DNA from: Haberlea rhodopensis
Taxonomy: Eukaryota > Streptophyta > Magnoliopsida > Lamiales > Gesneriaceae
Direction of reading: 5' to 3'
Length of the DNA: 64,000 nucleotides
NCBI GenBank assembly: GCA_907163345.1
Contig: CAJQUN010000406.1
Coordinates: 1 to 64,000, forward strand
Part shown: positions 10,469-23,022 of the stretch, one piece after another
Position numbering within the stretch: the first letter of the stretch is position 1
Layout of the letters: every line of letters begins with the position of its first letter
Program-made: the position numbers and the translations under genes
Notes under the pieces: model-generated
What the model was told of the DNA's origin: nothing
Databases searched by the model: none
The model's input: only the letters and a program-made list of their open reading frames with translations

Positions 10469-10600
10469 GATGCCATATGGTAAAAGACCATACGATGTTA
10501 TTATGTGGTAAGACGCCACGGGGTAAGATGCCCATATGGTAAGAGGCCATACGATGTTATTATGTGGTAAGATGCCACAGGGTAAGATGCCCATGTGCAT
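10469..10600. repeat. 59-bp minisatellite (right arm)
   Basis: The array interrupted at 974 continues here for about two clean units. Stems GTGG/CCAC, TATGG/CCATA and GGG/CCC close loops of the TAAGATG type. The following sequence, starting CATGAATATGAACCAGGG, matches what follows the minisatellite inside the LTRs of element B. Bases 10601-10684 are unique LTR-like sequence. Confidence 0.88.
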
Positions 10601-10684
10601 GAATATGAACCAGGGAAAATGAAAAGAAGTTAATGAATAACCAGCAAGCTTACTCAACTATGATTTCGTACATTTACTGTTATA

Positions 10685-11450
10685 GCTATAAGATGATGAT
10701 GCTTATATGATGATGATGTATAAGATGATGATGCTATTAGATGACGATGCTTATAAGATGATGATGTATAAGATGATGATGTTATATGATGATGATGTAT
10801 AAGATGATGATGTATAAGATGATGATGCTTATATGATGATGATGTATAAGATGATGATGCTATAAGATGACGATGCTTATAAGATGATGATGTTATATGA
10901 TGATGATGTATAAGATGATGATGTATAAGATGATGATGCTTATATGATGATGATGTATAAGATGATGATGTATAAGATGATGATGCTTATATGATGATGA
11001 TGTATAAGATGATGATGCTATAAGATGACGATGCTTATAAGATGATGATGTATAAGATGATAATGTATAAGATGATGATGCTTATATGATGATGATGTAT
11101 AAGATGATGATGCTATAAGATGACGATGCTTATAAGATGATGATGTATAAGATGATGATGTTATATGATGATGATGTATAAGATGATGATGTATAAGATG
11201 ATGATGCTTATATGATGATGATGTATAAGATGATGATGCTATAAAATGATGATGCTATAAGATGACGATGCTTATATGATGATGATGTATAAGATGACGA
11301 TGCTTATAAGATGATGATGTATAAGATGATGATGCTATAAGATGACGATGCTTATGTGATGATGATGTTATAAGATGATGATATTTATGAAATGATGATG
11401 CTCATATGATGAAGATGTTATAAGATGGTGATAATTATAAGATGATGATT
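10685..11450. repeat. ATG-rich microsatellite/minisatellite
   Basis: About 760 bp of alternating TATAAGATGATGATG and TTATATGATGATGATG modules, with occasional GACGATG variants arranged as higher-order repeats of some 30-60 bp. The array separates B-type LTR sequence on the left from the internal domain of element 2 on the right. It may mark a breakpoint or a collapsed array. It contains no gene. Confidence 0.9.
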
Positions 11451-14400
11451 TTAATCATTCATGTCAAGAATTAATGACTATATGCATGGCTATGAAACAG
11501 GGACATTGGAGTGTCCAGGGTGTATAGGCATTAGAGGAATGTTGGGTAAAGACCCACTACTCTATTGATTTTCTTCCCACAGTATGGTATGCCGTGCGGA
11601 AACGTCCATCTTATTGGTAGGTTTGAGGTGAACCTAGAGAGGCAGCGACTAGTTTGTCTGCCGTGTGTGTGCAGCACCAAGAGGGGCTTGTTAGAGCCGT
11701 TATACTGCTCGTGGGAACCAAGTGTGGCAAATCGCAAGGTGATACGATGTGGATTGTGGTGGACTCTAGTAGTCACGATGTCATCGAGGTTGAGGTTGTG
11801 CATGCCTCACTGAACGTGTATACGTTATGTTTAATCTTGGTGAGACTTGTCTGTGACAGCTCATGATGTTGGAGTACCAACAAGAGAGTCATCAAGTCGT
11901 CGTTGATTTGATCTGGGAATCCATGTATTTGGGATGCAATGGGTTTATTGCACGTCCTTTCAAGTTTGAAACTCTGAGGAGTCTCGATTGTTTGTTTATG
12001 ACCAGGATGTGGTTCTTGGGATATCCAGAGATATCTTTTGTGTGAATCGGTGGCCGTGAGTTGCCCAATTTGAGTTGCAATGATGCGACTGCTCCTTCGA
12101 TAGAGGAGGTTTGAGAGTGGAAACCAGGTTTGGTGTGTGTACACCGTGGAATACTAGTGTTTCCCTCGTAACGATGTATGTTAGACATCGTGAGTCATGA
12201 TAAGAGATGTCATTGAATGATATCTACGATGGAATCGGGAGCGATGCGGATCCTCGCAGTTTCAGTTGACTAACTGCTTTTGGATTGTTAGCGTGGGTTG
12301 CGCTGACGCTTTTTGACGTTATGATGGATTTGGAAGTCTATTCCACTTCAGGGTTGACATGAGGTCAACGTCCCCACGGTTGAGGTGTCATTCAGGATGC
12401 GTTCTTACTGGTTGTATTAGAACGAAGGATGATTGTCCGATCTACAGTCGTAAGTATCGGTTGTTTTGCAGTCATGAGGGACTGACTTTTGGGATGACCC
12501 GCATCGAGGTACGTTTGCCTCTTGGGTGATATATTGGTTTTGGGTAAGTCGCCCTGTTTCAGAGTTGATGTGAGGTAAGTATCCTCGCGTTTATTAAGAC
12601 GATTCTGATATGGTCAAGAATCGAGGTTATGGTTTCATGTTGTTGTGTAGCCTGGGTGTTATGTGATACACCGGTACTAATTTCGAGGACGAAATTCTTT
12701 TAGTGGGGGATATTGTGATGACCTGGGATTGGAGATGTTAATCCCGGAGTGTTAATAACCCCTAAAGATGTTTTACGTCGCGATTTGGAGTTTAATCGCG
12801 ATGTTGGGCCTTCTGGGCTCGTTTATTTGGGTAGTTGGGATCGTTGGATCCCGAGGATGAGATTGTATTCACATTACGGTGTAAAACCTAAGAGTTGGGT
12901 TTTTAATGTGTCTCGGAATCTCGGGTGCTTGTGTGAGCACCGGTAGGGGGTTTTGGGGTTAGAGAGAGAGTTTTTGAAAACAGATGATTTTTAATGAATC
13001 ACGATGTATTTGTGGGGCTATTAGTATTTCGGGGTATTTTGCTATAAATACAAGTTGAACCCGAGATTTTAGAATTAAATTCATTTTCAGCCCACTTTTC
13101 CTTCTCTCTCTCTCTCCCGCGCGACAGCCATTCCCGACCTCCCCTGCCCCCGCCGCTTCAGGCGCCTCGCCCGCCGCCGTCCGGCCGCCGTTCGGCGGGT
13201 GCGACCCGTCGCCGGCTTCGTCTCGACGAGACGCAGCTTTCCCCTCCATCAATTCGAAGTTTCATCGCGTGTGGAAGTCGGATTTTGCGGAAGTGCGCCG
13301 ATCCCCAATTTCTAAGGTTCTTCGATTTTGGTCCGATTTCTTCCGATTTTCGTTTGGTAATCTTCCTAACCCCTTTTTCCATGCTTGTGATGTATTTCCC
13401 TGCCTAATTGTGATTTATTGGCTCGAATTTATTTCGAATTTCGTGTGGATTTGGTTCGAAAATTCTTGCTGTTAGGCGTGTGGTTTTGGTTCGAAATTTG
13501 TGGCTTATGGTTCGAATTTTTGCCCTATTTTGGTGAGGGTTTGATTTCGAATTTTGGGGGTTTTGGCTATGGGTTGATGATTCATGTTAGGGATCGCCTA
13601 TTACATGTTTTAGATGATTTATGATGCTTGGTTGGGTTCGAATTGTGATGCTGGGGTTCGAATTATTGAAGGTGTTCTTGGGCAATTTTTCGATATGTCG
13701 CATTCGTTTTCCCTCCCTGCATGTACCCTGCCCCGGGTCTTTTAAATGATTTATTGTCGTGTGTTGACGATATGTTGAGGGTTATGGTGTGCTTGAGCAT
13801 GGGTTGCATGTTCGTAAATAATCGTGAATTATTTATCGTGTTAGCACATCATTCCTCGGGGCATGGAACTTGAGCAAGGTTTGGCTCGGACTTCGAGGAT
13901 TTAAGGTACGTTTAGCGTACGAGCATAGCTTAAATGATGTTTTACAAGTATGATGCATGATTTAAAATACATGAAATGTTTTACTATGATGGCACCGTGA
14001 CTTGGTTACGTTATGTTGATTCACATGGTGAAATGCTTGGTGCCGCTATGAAGCGAGCAAATGATGGGTGTGGTCGCTACGGAGCGAACACCAGTAGTAT
14101 GACGCTACTTTGAAGTAAGAAATGAAAATGTGGTGTTGATTAGATATCTAGGATATCTGTATTTTATTCCCTATTGGTAATGAATAGGAACAGAGACGTG
14201 GTTAATCAGAGAAGTGATTAACTAGTATCGGAAGTTAAGGAAGTCTCAATATGATATCTAGAATTATGATAATTGCTAGATAAAGAAAGATGTTATGAAA
14301 TGTTGTTAATTCGAAACTGGTTAGGGTTAACCAATATGATGATTAACTGCATATTCAGGATTTGATGATTTATCTGTTTTGAGAACAGGGTCATTACAGG

Positions 14401-15233
14401 GGTACGCTAGGATGAGGATGATACCATCCAGGAAGTGTCACATATGTTCCACAATATTTACATTTTTGTAAATTATGTATTATGTCATTATGATTATGAA
14501 ATTGTGGAATTGGTATGCTCACCCGTTGGGGGCTGTCTCTGTTGAGACAGGTGGACAGGTACATCGATGGCTTTGGGGATGAGCTCGAGCTGTTGATTGG
14601 ATGTACTCCCAGGATCGTGGTACCAGGGCTTGATGGAGCACGGTATCGTATAGAGTACCTATGTATATATATATATACACCCATGATGGTTATACACATG
14701 ATTATGATGCTCGCATGTGAGCACGATGGTACTTGTATATGGGTTGTATATAAAGGCATGAGCCTTTCTCTCTCTCATTCTATGTTGCATGCAATTAGAG
14801 GTAGAATTGCTAAATGATTATGAGAGTCATTAGTGTATGTGGGTGTTGAAACCCACTTTTGTTGCCATATGTGTGGTGTCTTCCCTGGCTGGGAATTTAC
14901 TTGATATTGCTGTATTCTGATGAGTATTATGTTTTCCCTGGCCGGGAATTACGTTGTGTGCTGTACTTTTATTTCGGGATAGCTCTATTTATGGGGAGAC
15001 TCTGCCCAAATTTTTATAAAAGTCCACAATGTAAAAAGTGGTGTAATGGGCGAACTCTATGAGTCTCTTGTTGCTAGGATGATAAACTTTTAACATGGTA
15101 TGTTAAAGAAAACTTTGTAATTGCCATTCAATGGTATATTACCATCGGAGTTCCCGAATGATTTTATGGAAAGTATGTGCCACACATAATGATTAATACA
15201 CTAATCAAGGGTTAAGTATTTGGGGTCCTTACA
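11451..15233 (+). mobile_element. Element 2: 3' end of a LARD-like element
   Basis: From about 11500 to 12713 the sequence is a close relative of 5940-7819 of element 1, ending in the same polypurine tract, and is followed by a complete LTR (12714-15233). The 5' LTR and most of the interior are missing from the window, and no coding sequence is present. The right flank is the interior of element H, so element 2 probably inserted into H; CAAAC at 15234-15238 is the expected right copy of a target duplication. Conserved hairpins shared with element 1 include TGCAAT/ATTGCA at 11935-11952 and GATTGT/ACAGTC at 12431-12449. Confidence 0.85.
12714..15233 (+). repeat. 3' LTR of element 2
   Basis: This 2520-bp LTR runs from TGTGATGACC to GGTCCTTACA and is clearly related to the element 1 LTR but substantially diverged. 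It lacks the four-copy 45-bp repeat and instead carries small hairpin blocks at about 14040-14120 (CGCT/AGCG and TCGCT/AGCGA). The TATA box is at 13043-13050 and the GTACG/CGTAC hairpin at 13906-13920. The stem GGTGCT/AGCACC at 12924-12941 is conserved with element 1 (1185-1199), with a different loop. Confidence 0.9.
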
Positions 15234-17217
15234 CAAACCCTAGCCGCCTCGCACCATCTTGGTTTTTCATCGAGCCAACTTGCTCGAAACACCGAAATCC
15301 ATGAGCCACAAGCCACGGTCCAACCATGGACGGTCCATGACGGTGACGGCTTAACCATCTCGAGCCAAGGGTTCGAAAAACCCTAGCCCAAGCGGCGGCC
15401 GAGTGGCTTATGTGACTAGGGTTCAAAACCCTAGCCTTTTGGAAGCGGCGGCCGAGCCATGGTGACTAGGGTTCGAAACCCTAGTCCCTTGGTGGCGTCG
15501 ACCGTGAGCCATGCACGAGCCAATGTTCCGGTTTTGATCACGAATTATCATATATTTCGATCCGTCAATTATATCATATATAATATTATACGATGATTTT
15601 CACAAACTCGATTTATTCCATATCATATATGAAAATACAGTTTTAAATAGCATGCAATATAAGCTCTAATATGATTAACACAATTTAATCACATAAATCC
15701 GATATGAGCCTTGTACACGGCTCTGATACCACTGTAAGTGATCCAAGAGCATACAACGCAGCGGAATAAAATTTTATATGGATTACTAACCAACAGATCT
15801 ATACATAGGATTTCATATCGGATAAAGGAATAACAAGTGTCTCACCCTTGTAGCGTGTTTGAAGCAGAATCCTCGTTGTAGCACCACGAGTCACAAACGA
15901 AAGTTTGCACCTTCGTCTCTACGGTATCCACACGATCAATCGAAAGGGATGTTCAAGAACAAGTTGCTAGACTTATTGAACAAACAAGACTCGCGGTTAC
16001 AATAACCGATCGACGACCACCACGAACCACCAAGTAACACGGCGGCGATGAAAAGCTCACGGCTTTCAAGGAGGCGGCCGAGAGTGCTTGAGGAGTTAGG
16101 TTTTATGATATCAAGCAATGATATGAAAGTATGATTAACAATTAATCAAAACCTTGTATTTATATTATAAGGCTTTTAATTAAGGTTCAAGACTTTCTTA
16201 AAGTCTTATGGGCCCAACCCATGATTTAATTAAAACCTTTTAATCACTTAATTAAGACTCTTCTTAATTAATTAATTAATTCATCCAATGAATTTAATTT
16301 CCCTTCTCGATTTAATCTTTTGTGCGACCCGATAGGATCTTGTAATGTTGGCAATGACATAATCATTTTATGTCGCAAGCATTGAGCGGTATCTAGCAAC
16401 ACATCAATGCTACCCAAATTACAAGAATGTCAATGACTCGACATAACCTTTAGAACTTGTGATAATATTAACCATGTAACTTAATCCCTTTGTCCTTTGT
16501 GTTTAGATTGAACACGAGTCATGGAATAGTCATACTCGTATATCCAATCTTTATTTCTTGATCCCCAAGTAGAACTAGAATAAACGAATAAGCTCGATAT
16601 CTCATACTCATTCGAGCATGGCCATGCATTTTAGTTCTCACTTGATCAAGGGCCAAACACATCTCCTGTTATATATGAGGGACAAATCCTATCTCGATCA
16701 GTCAACATCCCTCTACATAATTCGTAGTGTATCCAATAGTCGCCTTTATAGTTTACCCTGTTACGGGTAACGTTTGACGATATCAAAATACATAACTCCT
16801 TATGTTGGGATCTCTGAAGATCACAAGTCGTAAGGATTACATACATTATTATCACTATGAGAATTGCATATGACGATCATATCACTATCCATGTTGCATT
16901 CTCATGGTGGGTCTGTCCAGTACATCGTTCTCTAACATGTACCCATATGTTGATTTGATATCTCATATCAATGAACAATTCATCGATCAACACATACTAG
17001 TGTCTACGTATTATCATTATCCCTTTCATGATAATACTTGACTAGGGACATCTTTAAGAATAATACAATATTATTCTAAGGACATTAACTTATATATTAA
17101 TTCACATTGCACAGTTAAAAGACTAATATATAATAATGAATTGCCATTCATAAAATCATATTACATTGTATGTCATAAACAATCATCTAATGATATGTCT
17201 TAGGGCATATCCCAACA
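15234..17217 (-). mobile_element. Element H: minus-strand LTR retrotransposon, 5' part
   Basis: On the minus strand the LTR (15733-17217, 1485 bp) begins TGTTGGGATATGCCCTAAG and ends TTACA. A primer-binding site complementary to initiator tRNA-Met follows at 15720-15731. About 490 bp of interior follow before element 2 interrupts. The LTR has a TATA box (TATAAATA on the minus strand, 16157-16164). No gag or pol is visible in the short interior. The LTR start resembles Copia-type LTRs, but without pol the superfamily cannot be fixed. AGAGC at 17218-17222 is the expected target duplication in element 3. A second, plus-strand member is at 62256-64000. Confidence 0.8.
15360..15490. repeat. CTAGGGTT/AACCCTAG hairpins in the H interior
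   Basis: Two perfect eight-base stems with three-base loops occur at 15416-15434 (loop CAA) and 15466-15484 (loop CGA), with a shorter relative near 15367-15385. Each arm contains a telobox-like AAACCCTA/TAGGGTTT core. The surrounding sequence repeats GCGGCGGCCGAG and GAGCCATG motifs. The same hairpin recurs in the related element at 63120-63660. Confidence 0.8.
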
Positions 17218-17676
17218 AGAGCTGGATGGATAGGCGCTCAGATCTAGAGTCGAGATCGAGTTGCGCTTGAGAGGTGCTTCCAGGATCGAAGCACCAGTAA
17301 CGATATCCAGCAGAATGTTTTATACATTAGATACACACTTATTCATTGGGTGCTCTTATGTGAGTACAAATTACGTTAATATAGAATGTATAAATGGGCT
17401 ACGGCCTTTCTCTATTCATTTACGGTTAGCATGCAATTAAATGTGGAATTGTTAAATGAATTGAGAGCATATTAGTGTATGCTGAAAGGTGCATGACATG
17501 TTTTATGGAATATGTTGGGAAAGTATAGACATTATACGATTAATGTAAAGAAATTTTATAGATGTCATTCATGCTAGAGTTGCATGTAATTATTTTCCCC
17601 TTGTTAACATGATAGTATGCACTAAGTACAGTGGTTAATACACTAATATTGGGTTAAGGGCATGGGGGTCCTTACA

Positions 17677-20600
17677 TTAGTGGTATCAGAGCAGTGGTTA
17701 GCTCTTTGGGGCTGTTGAAGGCCTGGAATGTGCTGATAGGGATGGGTAGCACATATTTATGCATGATGGTAGTTAGTGTTGTGTGACACAACTATTTTTC
17801 TTATGTGCATTTGTGATATGTGATCATAGTGAAACGATTATATGTCATGACATCTATAGAATCATAATATAATCTGTTGATTATGATTGCGAGTTGTGAC
17901 ACAGGGACAACCAAATGGAGCATTTTGAAATGCATTGGGATACAGGAAGTACTTTGTACTCATAGTTTATGCATTTACTCATTATAATCATATTGTGGGG
18001 AATATGGATTATCGTATGCTCATGGTTTGGGATTGTTCCTGTAGGGACACTATGACGCGAAAGGCTAAGGCCAGGGTTGAAAGACACAAAATGGTAACCT
18101 GTGTTTTATATACATAATGGAATTATGCATTGTGGTTGCATGTGTACAATGGAGTGATGATTTTAATGCTCTGCCACCAAATGTTGAAGCGAGGGGTGGG
18201 AGTGCCGCATGTCGCATTTGAGCGAGGTGCATTAAAATACACTCATGATGATGTATGTTGGAATATGGAATATGCTTTGTGTTGCAGGTAAAGACGGGAT
18301 ACTTGGTGAATATCCCATGAGTCATTGTTATGGATGAGTGATGATTTTAAATGCTTGCCGCTATTTATTGTTTTGTGCAGCTAAAATGTGAAGCGAGGGG
18401 TGGGAGCGCCGCATGTCACATTGAAGCGTGGTTATCATATGAGGTGAGAAAAGAATATTTGCCGCTAAAATGTGAAGCGAGGGGTGGGAGCGCCGCATGT
18501 CCATTTAAGCGAGGTTATTCTATGCCGCCTATATGTGAAGCGAGGGGTGGGAGTACCGCACGTTTTATTTGAGCGAGGGGTATTAAAATACACTACCGTA
18601 ACAATGACTAGGGACCGGCTATTCTATTGGCGATGGTTTATGCCGCCAGGTATTCATAGCGATGGTTCATTCCGCTATTCTATTGGCGATGGTTTATGCC
18701 GCCAGGTATTCATAGCGATGGTTCATTCCGCTATTCTATTGGCGATGGTTTATGCCACCAGGTGTTCATAGCAATGGTTCATTCCGCTATTCTATTGGCG
18801 ATGGTTTATGCCGCCAGGTGTCATAGCGATGGTTCATTCCGCTATTCTATTGGCGATGGTTTATGCCGCCGAGTGTTCACAGCGATGGTTCATTCCGCTA
18901 TTCTATTGGCGATGGTTTATGCCGCCAGGTATTCATAGCGATGGTTCGTTCCGCTATTCTATTGGCGATGGTTTATGCCGCCAGGTGTTCATAGCGATGG
19001 TTCGTTCCGCTATTCTATTGGCGATGGTTTATGCCGCCAGGTGTTCATAGCGATGGTTCATTCCGCTATTCTATTGGCGATGGTTTATGCCACCGGGTAT
19101 TCATAGCGATGGTTCATTCCGCTATTCTATTGGCGATGGTTCATGCCGCCGGATATCTATAGCGATGTTTCATGCCGCTGACTCTATGACGAGGGATTAT
19201 TCCGCTGATTCTATAGCGATGGTGTTATACCGCTATGTACGTAGCACTGGATTATGCCGCCTGTGAGCGATGGGTGCTGATTGCGTACCACTGTTGGATG
19301 ACGAAGACAGGTATGCCGCTATCTCATTAGCGATGAGGTATGGTTTAGCTGTTTTATTAGCATTATTGTGGATGATATGCATTGATATACTTATACCATC
19401 ATGTGTTTGACGATGAGGCTATGGACGTCGTGTATCGACATATACCGTCACGAGTCGACGATGTTATTTCAAAGTCATATGTTGACAGGTACCGTCACGG
19501 GATGACGATGACATAGTGGATGTTCTATGTAGGCGTGTAGCGTCGTTTTGATGATTAATACATTCATGTTTATGTATTTGGTTGTGTGGTTTGGGTGCCG
19601 ATGGTGAGCACATGGTAGAGTGGGTCACTAGTTGACGAGACCTTTTCGCCGAGCAAGTTGCTCGATGGATTATTGGATGCATTGTACCGGTGAGAGTACC
19701 GCATCATGTAATAGAAATAGACATTTTCGAGTAGTGATATCTTTGGGTATACTCGTTGGGATGACTGATGCCAAGTGATTGGTGGTAAGAGCAGTCATTG
19801 AGGAAGCTACTCGCTTGTCATTGTGATGTGTGGTAGTCATGGTTACACCCACCCTGAGGGTGTGGGATAAGTCCTAATGGATTAGGATTGCTTCGTGGTT
19901 GAGCAAGGACACCGGGATGTCCATTATGCTTTGGTGTGTTAAGAGATATGTGGGTGATGACCCACAACTCCAATGGTTTGTACGGTATGGTATACCGGAA
20001 TGGGACGTGTGTCACGTTGATAAGTTGGTATGAGCCTATGGGGCCAACGAACCGTTAGCCAGGTATTGTTGCAGTCCTTTGGTATGCTTGTGTTAGCCAT
20101 TATACTGCTCGTGTGACTCGAGTTCAGTGAATCGTATGATAATACGATGAGGACTTTTGGTAGACTCTTGTAGTCTCTTTGTGGCATGATAATTGAGGCA
20201 GGGAATACCTCACGGAGACGTTTATACGTCAAATGTTTTAAGAGACTTGTTTTGGGACAACTCAATTTTGTTGGAAATACCAACATGAGCGTCGACAAGT
20301 CGTATTAGCTCTGGTTGAGCATCTTTGCATATGGTATGCGACGGAAGTCACAATTGGAATTGTGTGGTATAGTCAGTGGGGTGACACTACTATATTGACT
20401 TTATCTCTTGAAGAGATCTGGATTGTACTGTCATGGAGACAGCTAGTATTTGTTGAGGGTTGATCGTGAATCAACCAGGGTAAGCCCTACTAGTGTTGGA
20501 CTAGGTGATGGCTTCGTACTTCCAGTGAGACGTTCGAGGAGACGTCTCCGGGGTGATGCTCGAGTTGTGTGGTGCTATGGCAATAGTACAGGGCATCGTT

Positions 20601-21917
20601 GGTTGAGTATACCTGGCGTATACGAATTTTGATTTGATAATAGTGGCTTCGATGCACTATTCTAAACCAGTCGCATATTTTTTGGTTCCGAGATATATGT
20701 TGGTATGTATATATCCAGTTTTTCAGGACGGTGGTTCGAGGTTGGAGGGTCATGGATTCATGACACTACCCTTGTGGGAAAGGCGGTATTGATATACCTG
20801 CCGGTTGAATCTTTTGGGAGATTCGTTGCTTTGGTTGTGTGGTGTTGATGTTGAAATCACACCCTTTGGCTTTGGTCTGTCGACCACTATTCTCCGTGGA
20901 GTGAGAATAATCGAGGTTTGACAGTATGTTTTGGAACTTTGGGTATGCTTGGAGATACCCGAGTCTATTGCTTCGAGTGTGCCTGTTGTGTTGGTTCTTG
21001 GACATGTATACCTATGTGTGTATACGAATGCCAACTCTATTTCGTTCCTTGTCGAACGTTGGATTAGTGTGCTTGGTTTGATGAATCTCCGGTAGGAGAT
21101 GTGGCAATTCGAGATCGGAAATCTTGATGACACGATGCATTCTGATGAATGATCGTGAGGGTTGTTGACTTCCCCTGAGGAGGGATTGTCGTGTTTTGGA
21201 AACATGGTAGTTCTTGTTGGATAATTCGATAGCCTTCCTGTTTTAGGATTGTTGAATCCCAGGATAAATGAGGGATGGCCAGGATTCGGATTTGTTTAGT
21301 GTCACGGTCGACACGTGTTTGGGAATGCAATTGTTCGTCTTGCATGTCCCCTGTGGAACTTGAGACCTTGTAGAGTCTCGATAGTGTGTTTTGGACCAGA
21401 ATGGGACTTCTTGGAACACATGGTTGTAGTCATCTGTAGTGGTGTGTTTTGTGTGGATTAGTGACCGTGGTTTACCCGATCCGGGTTGCCAGGGGTACAA
21501 CTACTCCTTTGGAGGAGATGAACGGGAAAGCGAAACCGGAATTTCCGGGAGTATACTGACTGTATACTAGTGGTTCCCATCATAACGATGTGTGTTAAAC
21601 ATCGTGGGCGAGTAGTGGATATCATGGAGAGATATCTATGTTAGAACCAATGAGGTTTTGTTTTATTTGCAGTCATGGTGGACTGACTCCCGGGACATTT
21701 TACATCGAGGTATGTTGTTATCTTTCAGGTTATATTGGTTTTGGCGTTTGCTTTATTGTAGAGCTTGGTGCGAGATTGATGTTCTCGCAGTTGATGATTC
21801 GATTCTAATGTGGTCTAGAATCGGGGTTGTGGCTTTACTTTGTTTATGTAGTCCTGGTGTTACGTAGAGTACGCCGGTGCAAATTTCGAGGACGAAATTT
21901 TATTAGTGGGGGATAAT
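17677..21917 (+). other. Non-coding internal domain of element 3
   Basis: A leader follows the primer-binding site. At 18180-18590 lie several copies of a module GTGAAGCGAGGGGTGGGAG followed by GCCGCATGT, with GCG and CGC arms. The 56-bp array follows. Beyond 19200 the sequence is single copy and homologous to the element 1 interior, keeping several inverted repeats with altered loops, for example GTGTC/GACAC at 21299-21314 and TGCAA/TTGCA at 21326-21344. No protein family is recognisable in any frame. Confidence 0.8.
18631..19165 (+). repeat. 56-bp tandem array of paired GCG-type hairpins
   Basis: About nine to ten units. Each unit contains one hairpin closed by AGCG/CGCT around ATGGTTCATTC and a second closed by GGCG/CGCC around ATGGTTTATGC. 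The array sits at the same relative place as the 59-bp array of element 1. The frames translating across it are repeat artefacts. Confidence 0.9.
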
Positions 21918-22637
21918 TGTGATGTCCGGGGATTTATGGTGTTAATCCCGGTGTGGTATTAATCCTTGATGGATTTTTTGGCAACTAGGAATTAATTACG
22001 GTTTTGCGTCTCCCGAGGTTGTTAAATCGGGCATGGGATCGTTGGATCCAAAGGTTGAGATTTGTATTCTCATCTTGGTGGGATTTGGAGTCCGGGGTGC
22101 TTTATGTTGGGGCCAGTATGGGGATTTGATGTTGGAGATAGAGTTTTTGAAAACAGATGATTTTTAATGAATCATGATGTATTTGTAGGAGTATTGGTAT
22201 TTTGGGGCATTTGGCTATATATACCAGTTGGACTCGGGATTCCGTCATTCGGAATCCATTTCTCTCCTTCTCCCCCTCCTTACACGCCAACCCCTCTCCC
22301 CTAACCCTCACCCTTTCTCTTTGGAGAAAAATCGACGGAGGCTCGATTTAGGGGCAGAATCTCTTGAACAAAAGCTGGTAATCTCTTCCTCCTCTCTTGT
22401 AGCTTTGATTTGATAGTAGTTTTGTTGATTTTGGTTGAGTTTTGAGGTTGGTTTGGGTTGGGTGATTTTGATGAAAATCTTGAAAACTTTTGGGTTTGTT
22501 TTAATTCAAGTCTAACACCCTTGTTGGAGGTTCTTGGGTGTTGTTTGTTTTGGTTTTGAGTTGGGAGGAGTTGTGGTATGATTTGTGGAGGTTTCAAGCT
22601 TTTAAAAATGGTGGTTTTCGAGTTGCATGGCATGGCG

Positions 22638-22803
22638 ATCGATCGCCCGTAGCAGGCGACCGATCGCATCTAGGCAGTGGGCTTTTCAGCATTGTGGCGA
22701 TCGATCGCCACTTTTGGAGCGATCGATCGATCGCGCCAGAGTGGTCTGGCGATCGATCGCCATATCGAGCGATCGATCGCCAAGGGGCTAGCGATCGATC
22801 GAC
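22638..22803. repeat. Cluster of GCGATCGATCGC palindromes
   Basis: Several copies of the 12-bp self-complementary word GCGATCGATCGC or slightly altered forms lie 20-35 bp apart. The equivalent place in other LTRs has the same kind of cluster: 24678-24803, 31143-31295, 39744-39985, 47433-47646, 54216-54432, and the variant CTCGATCGATCG at 43406-43628 and 61325-61430. Elements 1 and 2 lack it. Confidence 0.85.
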
Positions 22804-23022
22804 AGCAGGTAATTTTTGGAATTCTTGGCTTTTTCGTGGGATTTTGGATTTGCGACTTAAATGGTCGACTTCCGAGGCAATGTTCTCATTCCAATGGGAA
22901 TGCTAGACTTTTAAAATGGTTTGGTTGGAGCCAAGTAAATTAAATGGAATTCTCGGATGAATTCTTGGCTATCTTTTTAAACATATAAAATGAGATATTT
23001 TGGGTATTATGCATGCTTAGCC

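Noticed and set aside
18351..19050. Repeated frames beginning MPPGIHSDGSFRYSIGDG
   Set aside because: A 56-bp unit cannot keep one frame; the apparent repeat protein is the hairpin array read in rotating frames.
20750..21205. A 151-codon minus-strand frame in the element 3 interior
   Set aside because: It lies antisense in the conserved non-coding domain; the equivalent part of element 1 is not open and no family resemblance is seen.
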